64,000 nt of DNA, taken from Actinomycetota bacterium (GTDB lineage Bacteria > Actinomycetota > JAHEXW01 > JAGVPG01). The translations under genes and the position numbers were made by a program. The stretch's first letter is position 1, and every line of letters begins with the position of its first letter. Under the pieces are notes generated by a model. The model saw only the letters and a list, made by a program, of their open reading frames with translations, was not told where the DNA came from and did no database searches. Shown in pieces: positions 54,734-63,143 of the stretch. The stretch spans positions 1 to 64,000 of the forward strand of contig JAGVPG010000032.1 in the NCBI GenBank assembly GCA_020052375.1. Direction: 5' to 3'.

Positions 54734-55399
54734 TTAAAGGAGTTTGCCGTCTTTCAAGTGGAACGTCCGGTCGGTCTGGCCGGCTATCTCCGTATCATGC
54801 GTGACTGCCAGAATGGTCGTATTCTCGGATCTGGCCAGATCGTGCAGGAGGTCGAAGATGACCTTTCCGGTCTCGGTGTCCAGGTTTCCTGTCGGTTCAT
54901 CAGCCAGGATAAGCTTAGGCTTATTTGCCAGCGCGCGAGCGATAGCTACACGCTGCTGCTCGCCGCCCGATAAACGTCCTGGCTTTCGTTTCTGCTGCTC
55001 GCCTGTCAATCCGACCTGCTCAAGAAGTTGTTCCGCGCGTTTCCGGCGTTCCAGACGGGCGATACCATCGAACTCCATCGGCAGCATGACGTTCTGAAGC
55101 GCCGATAGATTGGGGATCAGGTTGTATGATTGAAAGACGAATCCGATCTTATCCCTGCGGTATGCCGTCAATTTCCGGTCTGACATCTTGGAGACGTCCT
55201 CATCATCTATGCGGATAGTACCTGATGTAGGTTTATCGAGCGTGCCGAGTAAAGACAGAAGGGTGCTCTTACCGCTGCCGCTTTTACCGACGATCGCGGC
55301 GAAGACACCGTCGCCCAGCGACAGACTGACATCATCTACCGCTGTAACGGTCGTGCTGGATGATCTGAACTCGCGTTTAAGATTGTTTACGTCCAACAT
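54734..55399 (-). CDS. MacB-like ABC transporter ATP-binding protein
   Basis: This 221-residue ABC ATPase belongs to the LolD/MacB/FtsE-like group, which pairs with FtsX-type permeases in mechanotransmission or efflux. It has Walker A GKSGSGKST, the Q-loop in GFVFQSYNLIP, signature LSGGEQQRVAIARAL, Walker B LILADEPTGNLD and the H-loop in AVTHD. ATG 55399 is chosen, with AGGAG 9 bases upstream; GTG 55408 overlaps that site. The start lies just after the permease stop on the same strand, indicating an operon. Confidence 0.93.
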   Translation of the reverse strand: MLDVNNLKREFRSSSTTVTAVDDVSLSLGDGVFAAIVGKSGSGKSTLLSLLGTLDKPTSGTIRIDDEDVSKMSDRKLTAYRRDKIGFVFQSYNLIPNLSALQNVMLPMEFDGIARLERRKRAEQLLEQVGLTGEQQKRKPGRLSGGEQQRVAIARALANKPKLILADEPTGNLDTETGKVIFDLLHDLARSENTTILAVTHDTEIAGQTDRTFHLKDGKLL

Positions 55400-55400
55400 A

Positions 55401-56780
55401 TCATTCACTCCTCATGACTTCGGCGGGTCTTATTCTGGAAATAAACCAGGCGGGAATAGCGCTGCCGAGTACGGCTATGACGATGGCAGCTAGCAGGCCG
55501 TATATCAGGATATCGTATCCGATCGCCGTATGGATCCCCTGGGTCGCGGTCCTGATGATACTGCCGGCGCCGGCCATCCTAAAACCGGGGCCGAAGCGGC
55601 CGGCTCCGTTAGCGGCATTAGCTGTGCCGGATGTGCTGGTGGCCACCATCGTGTTCAAGATCGGATTGCTTAAGATGACGCCGAGAACACCGCCGACAAT
55701 ACTGCCCAGTATCGTCAGGACAAACGATTCGGTCACGAACTGCAGTACTACTTTTATGTTCGATGCCCCGATCGCCTTGAGTACGCCGATCTCCCGGCGA
55801 CGCTCTCTGACGATCATCAGCATGCTCAAGAAGATGATGACCGCGCCTGCAGCAAGAGACCCGATCAATCCGTATGTTGCGATACTCTTGATGTTCGTCA
55901 GCGGATCGAGGGCTTCTTTCGAGGTATCTTGCGATGTCACGATGTCGGCTTTTGAACCGAGTTTTAAAGAAGCCGATTTCTGTACTTTGTCGATATTATC
56001 GATGGAGTCGACCGTGACGATCGCGGATGAGACCTCGCCGGTCCTCCCGGAGAGACGCTGCACTGTTGTCAACGGCATCATCATCTCACTGTTGGCGAAC
56101 TGGTTGCCGGCATCGAAGATCCCGACTACGGTGATCGTGCTACCGTATGCCGTAAACGTCGATCCCACTTTCAGCTTGTTCTTGCTCGCTAGCGCTTTGC
56201 CTATTATGGCCGTATCCGTATCTTTTCCGGCAGCTATCATTTTTCCGGAAGTCACTGTCAGCTTATTGCCGGATATGGCTGTTGAGCTCGAGACATCATT
56301 AGTGCCCGCGACCATGACCGGGATCGTGAACGTTCGGGTCCCTGTCTGGGTCGCCTGTCGATCAGGTCTGTCGTCCGGAGGAGGCGCATCATTAGTATTC
56401 CTGCTTGAGAGCCCCCGCTGTTGCCGCTGGCCGAGGGTCCCGGGATCAATAGCGGACGCAAGAGACGTGTCAGTAGATGGTTCAAGCCGGTCATTCATCG
56501 TTTTGACAGTCTTTGTCACATGCGGGAGGTTGGCGACCGTCTTGAGGTCGGTCTCCGTAAGAGGCTCACCGCCCCCCTCGAATCCCCGGGCGCCGGCCGG
56601 TGAGATGGTGATAGTGTTTCCGATCGAGCTTTTTACCGTGTCTATCTTGCTTTGTACTGCTTTCAGAGACAGCACCATGACCAGCGCCAGGCCGATGCTT
56701 AAGCCGACGATCAGGGCCAATGAACCGGTCCTGATCAGGTTACGGAAGGCGTTCTTACCGCCGCGCGTCAATGAACTCAT
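55401..56780 (-). CDS. FtsX/MacB-type ABC transporter permease
   Basis: This 459-residue permease has the MacB layout: one N-terminal helix (about residues 20-42), a large extracytoplasmic domain (about 43-300) and three C-terminal helices in the FtsX domain (IIFLSMLMIVRERRREIGVLKAIGAS is the coupling region). The extracytoplasmic domain has a Pro/Asp/Gln/Arg-rich low-complexity segment (APPPDDRPDRQATQ). Substrate is unknown; related systems move lipoproteins, peptides or antibiotics or sense the envelope. It is first in the operon with its ATPase. Confidence 0.92.
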   Translation of the reverse strand: MSSLTRGGKNAFRNLIRTGSLALIVGLSIGLALVMVLSLKAVQSKIDTVKSSIGNTITISPAGARGFEGGGEPLTETDLKTVANLPHVTKTVKTMNDRLEPSTDTSLASAIDPGTLGQRQQRGLSSRNTNDAPPPDDRPDRQATQTGTRTFTIPVMVAGTNDVSSSTAISGNKLTVTSGKMIAAGKDTDTAIIGKALASKNKLKVGSTFTAYGSTITVVGIFDAGNQFANSEMMMPLTTVQRLSGRTGEVSSAIVTVDSIDNIDKVQKSASLKLGSKADIVTSQDTSKEALDPLTNIKSIATYGLIGSLAAGAVIIFLSMLMIVRERRREIGVLKAIGASNIKVVLQFVTESFVLTILGSIVGGVLGVILSNPILNTMVATSTSGTANAANGAGRFGPGFRMAGAGSIIRTATQGIHTAIGYDILIYGLLAAIVIAVLGSAIPAWFISRIRPAEVMRSE

Positions 56781-56906
56781 GTGTTTCCTCCTTTAAATGT
56801 TGAGAGTCATATTTAAAGACTAGCATAGTGATCCGTTATGAAGGCGTAGTAAAAAGGATATGAAGGATGTGTTAAGTGTGACAAACCAGGTTCACCAGGT
56901 CTTTTC

Positions 56907-57947
56907 CTAGATCCTGAGGGCGAGGCCGCGCTTGTTAGCGGTGACGATGACCAGCCAGACTGCTACGATCATTGCGGTGGCAAGGCTCGCTCCGTAAAGA
57001 AAAGGAAGCTTCTCGTGGATGTGGAAATACCATATAAAATAGGATGCCAAGATGTACTGGAGTATCCAGGCAGAGAGTGCGGCGATGCCGAACTCTCGCA
57101 ACGGTCGTAAACGTTGTATCAACCATTCGACCTTCTTGGTCTCGATAAAGTAGTACAAGAACATCAGCATGATGGCCGCCGCGCCGGACGATATGAGGGC
57201 ATAACTCGAAGACACGAGTTCCTTGCGGGGAGGGTCGAACAACCCGACTGCCGTTCCGATGACGATCAAGACAGCACCCAACCAGTAAAGATAATGTTCG
57301 TAGCCGTTCCTATTGTGTGCAAGGTGGTCTCCCGCGATCATACCGAATATGGCGATCGTTGCCCAGGACAGTATCGACAAGGGGCTGCCGTGCGCGGACG
57401 TCTTGATGAAGTCGGCGTAAGGAGCGTATGTCAGCAGGCTCAGGTGTAAAGAAAGTAACCCGGTCGTGATCGCTATTCTCTTCCAGGGTTTAAAAAGCAT
57501 AACAACATAGGTGACCAGATAGCTTACGCCGAGTGTCTCCAGGACTCCCCATTTGACTCCGAATGTCCCGCCAAGCAGGGGCGCCCTTGTTTCATCTATG
57601 ATGAGGCCTAAAATGAACAAAAGGATCGCGCGTCGAAGAACGCCAAGAAAGATGTCGCGCTCGGAAACGCCTTTTGCCCGCTGTCTTGAAACTGATATGG
57701 CGAGTGACAATCCCATGATAAAGAGGAAGAAGGGGGCTACCAGATCCCCGAAGAGCAGCATGTCAGTACGTCCATGTTGCAGGAGGATCGGCACGTTCTT
57801 GGTAAAGAACGGAACGTAATCATAGATGAGCATCAAAAGGACTGCGAGGCCACGGAAATAATCGATCGACAGTAAACGCCGGTTTGGAGGGACGGCCGCT
57901 TGGGACTCGACGACTGTCGTTTCGTCCGTTGTCTTCTTTTGTGTCAT
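56907..57947 (-). CDS. HGSNAT-like membrane acyltransferase (DUF5009 type)
   Basis: This 346-residue polytopic membrane protein with about ten helices resembles heparan-alpha-glucosaminide N-acetyltransferase and its bacterial relatives. The opening RRLLSIDYFRGLAVLLMLIYDYVPFF and FGDLVAPFFLFIMGLSLAISVSRQ are typical, and RRAILLFILGLIID follows. These enzymes move acetyl groups across the membrane onto sugars. Substrate is unknown. It is separate from the ABC operon by a 126-base gap. Confidence 0.8.
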   Translation of the reverse strand: MTQKKTTDETTVVESQAAVPPNRRLLSIDYFRGLAVLLMLIYDYVPFFTKNVPILLQHGRTDMLLFGDLVAPFFLFIMGLSLAISVSRQRAKGVSERDIFLGVLRRAILLFILGLIIDETRAPLLGGTFGVKWGVLETLGVSYLVTYVVMLFKPWKRIAITTGLLSLHLSLLTYAPYADFIKTSAHGSPLSILSWATIAIFGMIAGDHLAHNRNGYEHYLYWLGAVLIVIGTAVGLFDPPRKELVSSSYALISSGAAAIMLMFLYYFIETKKVEWLIQRLRPLREFGIAALSAWILQYILASYFIWYFHIHEKLPFLYGASLATAMIVAVWLVIVTANKRGLALRI

Positions 57948-58030
57948 GACCCCGACCCCCTTCTTTGATCTCTAGCTAATACGTTAGCAATGCGAGATGT
58001 AGATGAGGTTACAAAGATGTGAAAATCAGG

Positions 58031-59245
58031 TTAAGAAAGGGAGGGGCTTATTTCGAATCCCACTTTGGACACGGCGATCCCTAGTGACCTCGAGTCTTTG
58101 CTTCTTCCGCCGGATGACGGGGTCCAGGTGTCACTGACCTCGATCCTGCATTCTATTTCACCCGGTTGTTGTGAAGGGAAATCCAAGGTTATTTCCTGCC
58201 AGCCTTGTTTTAGGCTGCGTGTTTCGCGACTTTCATCACCGATGGTCACTTTCACTGCGAACTCATTATTCACTAGGGGCTCAGGCACAAAAATCGAAGC
58301 AGTCATCCTTCGTTCTCCACCTTTGGCTTTAAGATTCAGAACAGATTCCTTCATCATCCAGCGGCACAGCGGCGGCCAGTCTTCAAGACCATACCAGCCC
58401 GACGAGATGTGGAACACATCGTTATGGCCCATCATCACATAGTCGTCTATGGGTTCCAACAGCCCGTACATGCTTCTGTAGATATCTTCAGGATAGAAGA
58501 ACCTTGAGCCGCCGTCTTTTTTTGCCCGGATGAACAGGTGGTCACACCATGACGGGTGAAGCATCATCACCGCGGCGTCGAGTCTTTTATGTTCGTATAT
58601 GTTCAAACGTTCCGCGGAATCGATAGTAAAACCACACCCGCTGATCAGATGCGTGGTTTCATCCATCGAGTATTCGCGGTTGTGACGGCCGTAAGGTCCG
58701 TATCCCGAGTATGCATCATATATATTCTTATTCTTAAGCAACTTTCTTATATTCGTCCATCTGTTAACATTAGGCGTGGTCAATATCAGCGTACCGCCAT
58801 CTTTCAGTATCCTCTGGATCTCGCAGAGCATATGCGTAGGGTCTTTAAGGAGATGCTCCAGGATCTCGCAACACAACACGACGTCAAAGCTTCCATCTTC
58901 ATACGGGAACGGATCGGTCTCGACATTGAAATGGTCATACTCGAACCTGTGCGTCTCATTATATTTACGGCTGTTGATCGTCTGCACACCTTGGTGGGTA
59001 CTGTCATCTTCCTCTAAGAAGTTGGCTGTCCGGATATCATACGTTGACGATCGTTTCAGCATAAGCGTCAGGAAATAAGGATTGGCGCCAAGCTCCAACA
59101 TCCTTCCTCCTTTTTTCTTATCAGGGATCAGGTCGGATGTCAGCATGAAACGCTTTGAGGATTCGTTCAGGTAGTTGATGCCTTCTTGTTCCTTACCCGC
59201 AAAGGTATCGAATGATTGAAGATACTCCGAGAGCTCCTTATCCAC
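58031..59245 (-). CDS. SAM-dependent methyltransferase with C-terminal beta domain
   Basis: This 404-residue protein has a class I Rossmann methyltransferase domain in its first half: MLELGANPYFLTLML (motif I), DGSFDVVLCCEILEHLLKDP, and LKDGGTLILTTPNVNRW (post-motif). The last third (about residues 290-400) looks like a beta-sandwich module, as in carbohydrate-related methyltransferases. A role in surface glycan modification is plausible but not shown. It overlaps the flavodoxin-like gene by 8 bases. Confidence 0.85.
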   Translation of the reverse strand: MDKELSEYLQSFDTFAGKEQEGINYLNESSKRFMLTSDLIPDKKKGGRMLELGANPYFLTLMLKRSSTYDIRTANFLEEDDSTHQGVQTINSRKYNETHRFEYDHFNVETDPFPYEDGSFDVVLCCEILEHLLKDPTHMLCEIQRILKDGGTLILTTPNVNRWTNIRKLLKNKNIYDAYSGYGPYGRHNREYSMDETTHLISGCGFTIDSAERLNIYEHKRLDAAVMMLHPSWCDHLFIRAKKDGGSRFFYPEDIYRSMYGLLEPIDDYVMMGHNDVFHISSGWYGLEDWPPLCRWMMKESVLNLKAKGGERRMTASIFVPEPLVNNEFAVKVTIGDESRETRSLKQGWQEITLDFPSQQPGEIECRIEVSDTWTPSSGGRSKDSRSLGIAVSKVGFEISPSLS

Positions 59246-59750
59246 TCGGCTGCGACTCCATGGCTTTCGCTAGTTCCGCTCCCCAAAGGCGCGCCTGCTC
59301 CAGCTCTCCGTCACGCAGCGGCCCGAATTTACCTGTGACGATAAACCGGCGGGCTTTTGCGATCGTCTTATATCCGGCAGCCTCAAGGCCCCGGGAGATC
59401 GATTTCGTGGCGCCTCCGGGCGACCACCAGATTCGCGTCTCGAAACTGGCCGAGCGTCCTTGTCTAGCGGGTAGTGAATCAAGCCATGAGCGCATCGACG
59501 GGTGTGAGAGATCGGGTGCTTCCGGTGCGTTGCCCGGGTTGGCGCCGATTCCTGTTCTGACCTTATCGGATGGCAGACTGAACGCGATAACGGGAGCGCC
59601 CGCTACGATCAGGTCGGCCTCACTAACCGCAGTACCGGATGCTTCATCAGTCGAAAGAACGCGCGCTTCAGATCCGATGCCTTCCGCTATGGCACGCGCT
59701 ATTGCTGCGGTATTTCCCCAAAGGGATTCATATACAACTATGGCTTTCAT
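59238..59750 (-). CDS. Flavodoxin-like protein
   Basis: This 170-residue protein has the flavodoxin fold opening MKAIVVYESLWGNTAAIARAIAEGI, where the S-x-W-G-N-T loop binds FMN phosphate. ADLIVAGAPV and KFGPLRDGELEQARLWGAEL follow. It is likely an electron carrier or FMN-binding protein. ATG 59750 is chosen because AGGAAGG lies just upstream on the coding strand; an upstream frame adds 11 residues without support. It is first in a two-gene unit with the methyltransferase. Confidence 0.85.
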   Translation of the reverse strand: MKAIVVYESLWGNTAAIARAIAEGIGSEARVLSTDEASGTAVSEADLIVAGAPVIAFSLPSDKVRTGIGANPGNAPEAPDLSHPSMRSWLDSLPARQGRSASFETRIWWSPGGATKSISRGLEAAGYKTIAKARRFIVTGKFGPLRDGELEQARLWGAELAKAMESQPSG

Positions 59751-59826
59751 GGCATTTACCTTCCTTGAAATTTTCAATAACATAATGGGCAGAGTTCAGG
59801 TATTTATAATGCAAGCGGTCTTAGAT

Positions 59827-60140
59827 TGGCTCCCCGGGTAGGACTCGAACCTACAACACTGCGGTTACGGTTTCTCCTACGGTTTCCCGCAGGACCGGAC
59901 TATCTCATCGTCCGCATGGGACGTCGGGCGCTGGTAGGGTATTATCGGCCAGGAGTCCTCAACCCTTAGTCTCTGCACGTTCCTGCTTACATTTCATCCT
60001 GTTCGGCAGGCTTCGCTCAGGATCACCTACTCATTTTGAGCGTACGGTTTCCCTGAATTCACCCAATTTTCCACTACAGCTTACGCTATAGCGCTGCGTT
60101 TAAACACAGCCGCATGCTCTACCGATTGAGCTACCGGGGA
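59827..60140 (-). tRNA. tRNA-Asn(GUU) interrupted by a group I intron in the anticodon loop
   Basis: On the minus strand the exons are 60140-60106 (35 nt) and 59867-59827 (41 nt), joining to a 76-nt tRNA including CCA. Arms: acceptor TCCCCGG/CCGGGGA with discriminator G and encoded CCA; D stem GCTC/GAGC; anticodon stem TGCGG/CCGCA with loop CTGTTAA (anticodon GTT); variable GTGTT; T arm GTAGG-TTCGAGT-CCTAC. The intron splits the anticodon between U35 and U36. A GUU anticodon is a substrate for the queuosine enzymes encoded here. A promoter lies at 60159-60187. Confidence 0.93.
59868..60105 (-). ncRNA. Group I self-splicing intron in tRNA-Asn
   Basis: The 238-nt intron lies between U35 and U36. 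P1: the exon end GCTGT pairs with GCAGC (intron positions 9-13), giving the conserved U-G pair at the 5' splice site; the last intron base is G. Core elements are in order on the minus strand: P (AATTCAGGGAAACC), Q (GATCCTGAGCGAAGCC), R (GTGCAGAGACTAAG) and S (GACGATGAGATAGTCC). P4 (CAGG/CCTG) and P7 (AGACTA/TAGTC) can pair. No reading frame is inside. It is of small size, like known bacterial tRNA introns. Splicing activity is inferred, not shown. Confidence 0.92.
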
Positions 60141-60158
60141 GCGTAATACAACCTCTTT

Positions 60159-60187
60159 ATTCTAAAGGCAGACTGCTCATTAGTCAA
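60159..60187 (-). promoter_or_regulatory. Promoter of the intron-bearing tRNA-Asn gene
   Basis: On the minus strand TTGACT (60187-60182) and TAGAAT (60164-60159) are spaced 17 bases apart, 18 bases before the tRNA 5' end at 60140. This fits a strong sigma-70 promoter. Confidence 0.75.
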
Positions 60188-60266
60188 AAAGCACAAACGA
60201 CAGTTTTTCTGACTGTCATTGCTATAGCATATATGCACGAACTGATGTTTGTATTATAATTATTCC

Positions 60267-60569
60267 ATGGATGCTAGAACTTACTCTGATAGGCGCGAAT
60301 ATCTGATTAAAGCAGTAAAAAAGCGCCGGAAGCATATCCGACAGCAAGCTATTGCTGCTTTAGGCGGTAAATGTCAAAAATGCGGATATGCTACCTGCTT
60401 AGATGCTTTAGAGTTTCATCATGTTGATGAAAGTTGTAAAGATTTTGGGATTTCAAGCAAAGGATACACGAGAAGCTGGGATTGTGTTAAGCGGGAATTG
60501 GATAAGTGTACGTTACTATGCGCTAATTGCCATCGTGAATTACATGCATTAGTGAATACGAATTCTTAG
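60267..60569 (+). CDS. Small HNH-motif protein
   Basis: This 100-residue protein has an HNH-type nuclease motif: C36xxC39 (GKCQKCGY), H51-H52 (LEFHHVD) and C85xxC88-H89 (LLCANCHRELH), the zinc-bound HNH layout with no other domain. Residues 1-30 are very basic and may bind nucleic acid. TATAAT at 60255-60260 lies only 6 bases before ATG 60267, so the mRNA may be leaderless. The gene is AT-richer than neighbours and lies divergently next to the intron-bearing tRNA, as free-standing homing endonucleases sometimes do. A link to intron mobility is inference. Confidence 0.8.
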   Translation: MDARTYSDRREYLIKAVKKRRKHIRQQAIAALGGKCQKCGYATCLDALEFHHVDESCKDFGISSKGYTRSWDCVKRELDKCTLLCANCHRELHALVNTNS

Positions 60570-60587
60570 GTGGCTTAATCTTTCAGC

Positions 60588-60690
60588 TTAAAACCGATCA
60601 AAGACCTCGTCTTCCGAATACTGTTTCAACAAAGGAGCCAGCCTCTTAATAAGCGCGCCCGAGTTGCCGTGAGACAGGGCGACACCCTAG
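60588..60690 (-). pseudogene. Possible 3' remnant of a decayed gene
   Basis: On the minus strand a 34-codon stretch reads VALSHGNSGALIKRLAPLLK and ends SEDEVFDRF before a TAA. An in-frame TAG stands immediately upstream and no start codon is present. Composition and residue pattern look protein-like, so it may be the tail of a lost gene. I do not recognise the family. It could be chance. Confidence 0.3.
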
Positions 60691-60702
60691 AATAGAGAAA
60701 CG

Positions 60703-61620
60703 ATGCAAAACATTCTTAGCTTCGGCCTCGATGTCATAAGGGCTATCCAACAGATTCACGGACCGCATATGGACGCGTTTTTCCGGACCATCACGTCCTT
60801 GGGCGGCGGAGAAATATACATCCTGCTATTACCAGTATTCTTTTGGTGCGTTGATACGGGTCTGGGCGCGCATACAGGTTTCGTCTTCTTGATATCCAGC
60901 TATTTCGCCAGCGGGGTCAAGGACCTCTTCCAGCAGCCGCGTCCGTTCCAAATCGATCCGTCTGTAAAACTCGTCAACGCGACCAGTTACGGATTGCCCA
61001 GCTTTCACGCCCTGGAAGCGACGGTCATGTGGGGGATGTTCGCGTTGTGGTTAAAGAAGCCCTGGTTCTGGGTCCTGGCGGTAGCGATGATGCTGTTGAT
61101 CGGATTCTCGCGCATCTATTTGGGGGTCCATTTTCCAACGGACGTATTGGCCGGCTATGCGATCGGCGGCGCGTTTTTATGGGTCTATGCGACCGGTGGT
61201 CATACTTTCGAGTACTGGTTGAAGGCGCTGCCTTTCCGGTGGCAGGTAGGGTTGTCCGTTGCTGTTCCGTTGGTTCTGGCGATCAGCCACCCGACCGACT
61301 ATGTCATTTTGATCATGTCGGCGCTCAGCGGGTTTTGTTTGGGCTTAAGCTTGCTGAACCGTTATCTGCGCTTCAGCGCCGAGGGGCCGGTTTGGCAGCG
61401 GATCGTTAGGTTCATCGTCGGTGATATTGCTATCCTGCTTCTGTACGTAGCGCCGCGGCTGGTCGGGTTTATCAGCACAGGGGTACTCCACTCACCCCTG
61501 CGGTATCTGCACTACGGCGCCATCGGCATCTGGATTACTTTTGGCGGGCCGTGGCTGTTTCTAAGACTGGGCCTGGCCGGCCCGGCAAAGACGGAGGCGA
61601 GTAATGCATTCGAGATCTGA
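60703..61620 (+). CDS. PAP2 family membrane phosphatase
   Basis: This 305-residue polytopic membrane protein has the three PAP2 phosphatase motifs: KDLFQQPRP (KxxxxxxRP type), PSFHALEA (PSGH type, with F for G), and SRIYLGVHFPTDVLAG (SRxxxxxHxxxD). Such enzymes dephosphorylate lipid phosphates such as undecaprenyl pyrophosphate or phosphatidic acid on the outer membrane face. About eight helices are present, more than minimal members. Start ATG 60703 has a weak ribosome binding site. Confidence 0.88.
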   Translation: MQNILSFGLDVIRAIQQIHGPHMDAFFRTITSLGGGEIYILLLPVFFWCVDTGLGAHTGFVFLISSYFASGVKDLFQQPRPFQIDPSVKLVNATSYGLPSFHALEATVMWGMFALWLKKPWFWVLAVAMMLLIGFSRIYLGVHFPTDVLAGYAIGGAFLWVYATGGHTFEYWLKALPFRWQVGLSVAVPLVLAISHPTDYVILIMSALSGFCLGLSLLNRYLRFSAEGPVWQRIVRFIVGDIAILLLYVAPRLVGFISTGVLHSPLRYLHYGAIGIWITFGGPWLFLRLGLAGPAKTEASNAFEI

Positions 61621-61650
61621 GTGGCTCCAGATGTGTATAACATTCTTGTC

Positions 61651-61672
61651 AGCTCTTCAGCCTTCAGCTCTT
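61651..61672. repeat. Reverse-oriented AGAGCTGA-type repeat before the PIG-L gene
   Basis: AGCTCTTCAG CCTTCAGCTCTT is the reverse complement of the AGAGCTGA/AGGCTGA units found before secD at 31057. It lies just upstream of a TATAAT (61677-61682) and the deacetylase lipoprotein gene. Confidence 0.6.
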
Positions 61673-61729
61673 ATGTTATAATCGGCATGACGTTCGTGTC
61701 GGTTTTCACAGGCCAAGGGAGGTCGCTGG

Positions 61730-63133
61730 ATGAGAAGAGCGGTTATCTGCGTATTAGTTGTATTACTGGTAATACTGGTCGGAGTCGCCGGGTGCAAGAC
61801 GTCGACTAAGACCAAGGTGGTTCCGAAGAAAGAGGCACTTGTACTTAATTCAACTGAGCGTATCCTGATCGTTGCTCCTCATCCGGACGATGAAAGCCTG
61901 GCTCCGGCCGGTCTTATTCAGAAAGCCATATCGCAGGATATCCCGGTAAAAGTCGTTATGATGACGACGGGAGACGGTTACAAACACGCGACCGAACTCA
62001 ACCTCCACGTTTTGGATCCGAAACCGGAAGATTACCGGAAGCTAGGAGAGATGCGGCGACTAGAAACGCTAGCAGCCATGAGAAAACTCGGCCTGAAAGA
62101 TGAAGATGTCACCTTCTTGGCTTTCAACGACGGAAGCGTCAATTCTCTCTGGGGTAAGAACTGGGATTACGATAAACTGCATCTCGGTTTGAACGGAGCT
62201 CTCGAATCACCTTATGATTTCGCGTACCAACTACGCTCGCCATACTGCGGGGATCAGGTCGTAAAAGAACTGACAGAGATCATACTCGATTATGGACCGA
62301 CGACCATTGTGTTCCCTAGCGCGGAAGATGTCCACCATGACCATTGGGCGACAAACGCGTTCGTCCAGTACACATTGGCAAAAGAGGAATTCAAAGTCAG
62401 GGAGCTGCAGTATCTGGTGCACAGGGGAAGAGGATGGCCTACACCGCTAAGGCTTGCCAGGAAAAAAGAACTAAGCATCCCGCATGCGCTACAGGGTATA
62501 AAAGTCACATGGATATGGAAGCCGATGTCAAAGAGCGAGGAAGACCTTAAAGAACAGGCGCTGACTTCGTATAACACGCAGAAAATAGTCGCTGTCGGCT
62601 TTTTGGACGCGTTCGTACGGGAAAACGAGTTGTTTATGAAATACACCATACCCGATCTGGTGCAAGTCGATAAGGCCCCAACTCTTGATTCAAAAGAGCT
62701 GCCCGGACAGGTGGCGATAGATCCGAATGATGACTCTTTACTGGACGGGCCTCCAAAAGGCGGAGACCTCGAAGTGTTATGGTTGTTCCGCGACGCAAAG
62801 ACCCTGTGGTTTATCGGAGATGTCAGAAACGAGACGAATCCGGACATCATATACGCGCTTCATATAAGGTATATCACGAAAGACAAGGTCGAACGCCTTG
62901 ATGTGGAAGTAAAGGACGGAAAGCCCACGATACCGATCTATGCGGACAATTCGATCAAGGAGAAGGTCGAGATAGAGTATGACGAAGAGACAGGAAGAGT
63001 AGCAGCAAAGATACCGGCCGACCGGCTGAACAATGCTGACTACATCATGATAGACGTAGAAACGTATAAAGACCAGATAGATGAGAACCACTGGCTTGAC
63101 CGCACCGCCTGGCAACGTATACGCATACGGTGA
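61730..63133 (+). CDS. PIG-L/LmbE-type deacetylase lipoprotein
   Basis: This 467-residue lipoprotein has a signal peptide with lipobox LVGVAGC, then a PIG-L (LmbE) zinc deacetylase domain (residues about 45-290) with APHPDDESL, MRRLETLAAMRKLGL and the histidine pair in EDVHHDHWAT. The last part (about 330-467) is a beta-rich domain with no name I can give. Family members remove N-acetyl groups from sugars; a surface-anchored form suggests action on cell-wall or extracellular glycans. ATG 61730 has GGGAGG upstream. Confidence 0.88.
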   Translation: MRRAVICVLVVLLVILVGVAGCKTSTKTKVVPKKEALVLNSTERILIVAPHPDDESLAPAGLIQKAISQDIPVKVVMMTTGDGYKHATELNLHVLDPKPEDYRKLGEMRRLETLAAMRKLGLKDEDVTFLAFNDGSVNSLWGKNWDYDKLHLGLNGALESPYDFAYQLRSPYCGDQVVKELTEIILDYGPTTIVFPSAEDVHHDHWATNAFVQYTLAKEEFKVRELQYLVHRGRGWPTPLRLARKKELSIPHALQGIKVTWIWKPMSKSEEDLKEQALTSYNTQKIVAVGFLDAFVRENELFMKYTIPDLVQVDKAPTLDSKELPGQVAIDPNDDSLLDGPPKGGDLEVLWLFRDAKTLWFIGDVRNETNPDIIYALHIRYITKDKVERLDVEVKDGKPTIPIYADNSIKEKVEIEYDEETGRVAAKIPADRLNNADYIMIDVETYKDQIDENHWLDRTAWQRIRIR

Positions 63134-63143
63134 TCGAACACTG

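Noticed and set aside
55414-56796. A 460-codon open frame antisense to the ABC permease gene
   Set aside because: It mirrors the permease almost exactly. The permease translation shows clear MacB/FtsX features and the opposite frame shows none, so it is a shadow created by GC-biased codons.
59868-60105. The insert as two separate tRNA fragments or an archaeal-type bulge-helix-bulge intron
   Set aside because: The insert is long, has group I core elements and a U-G splice pair, and lacks a bulge-helix-bulge motif at the junctions.
61646-61682. TTGTCA / TATAAT as a promoter for the deacetylase lipoprotein
   Set aside because: The spacing of 25 bases is too long for a standard sigma-70 promoter. 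The TATAAT alone may be a -10 element.
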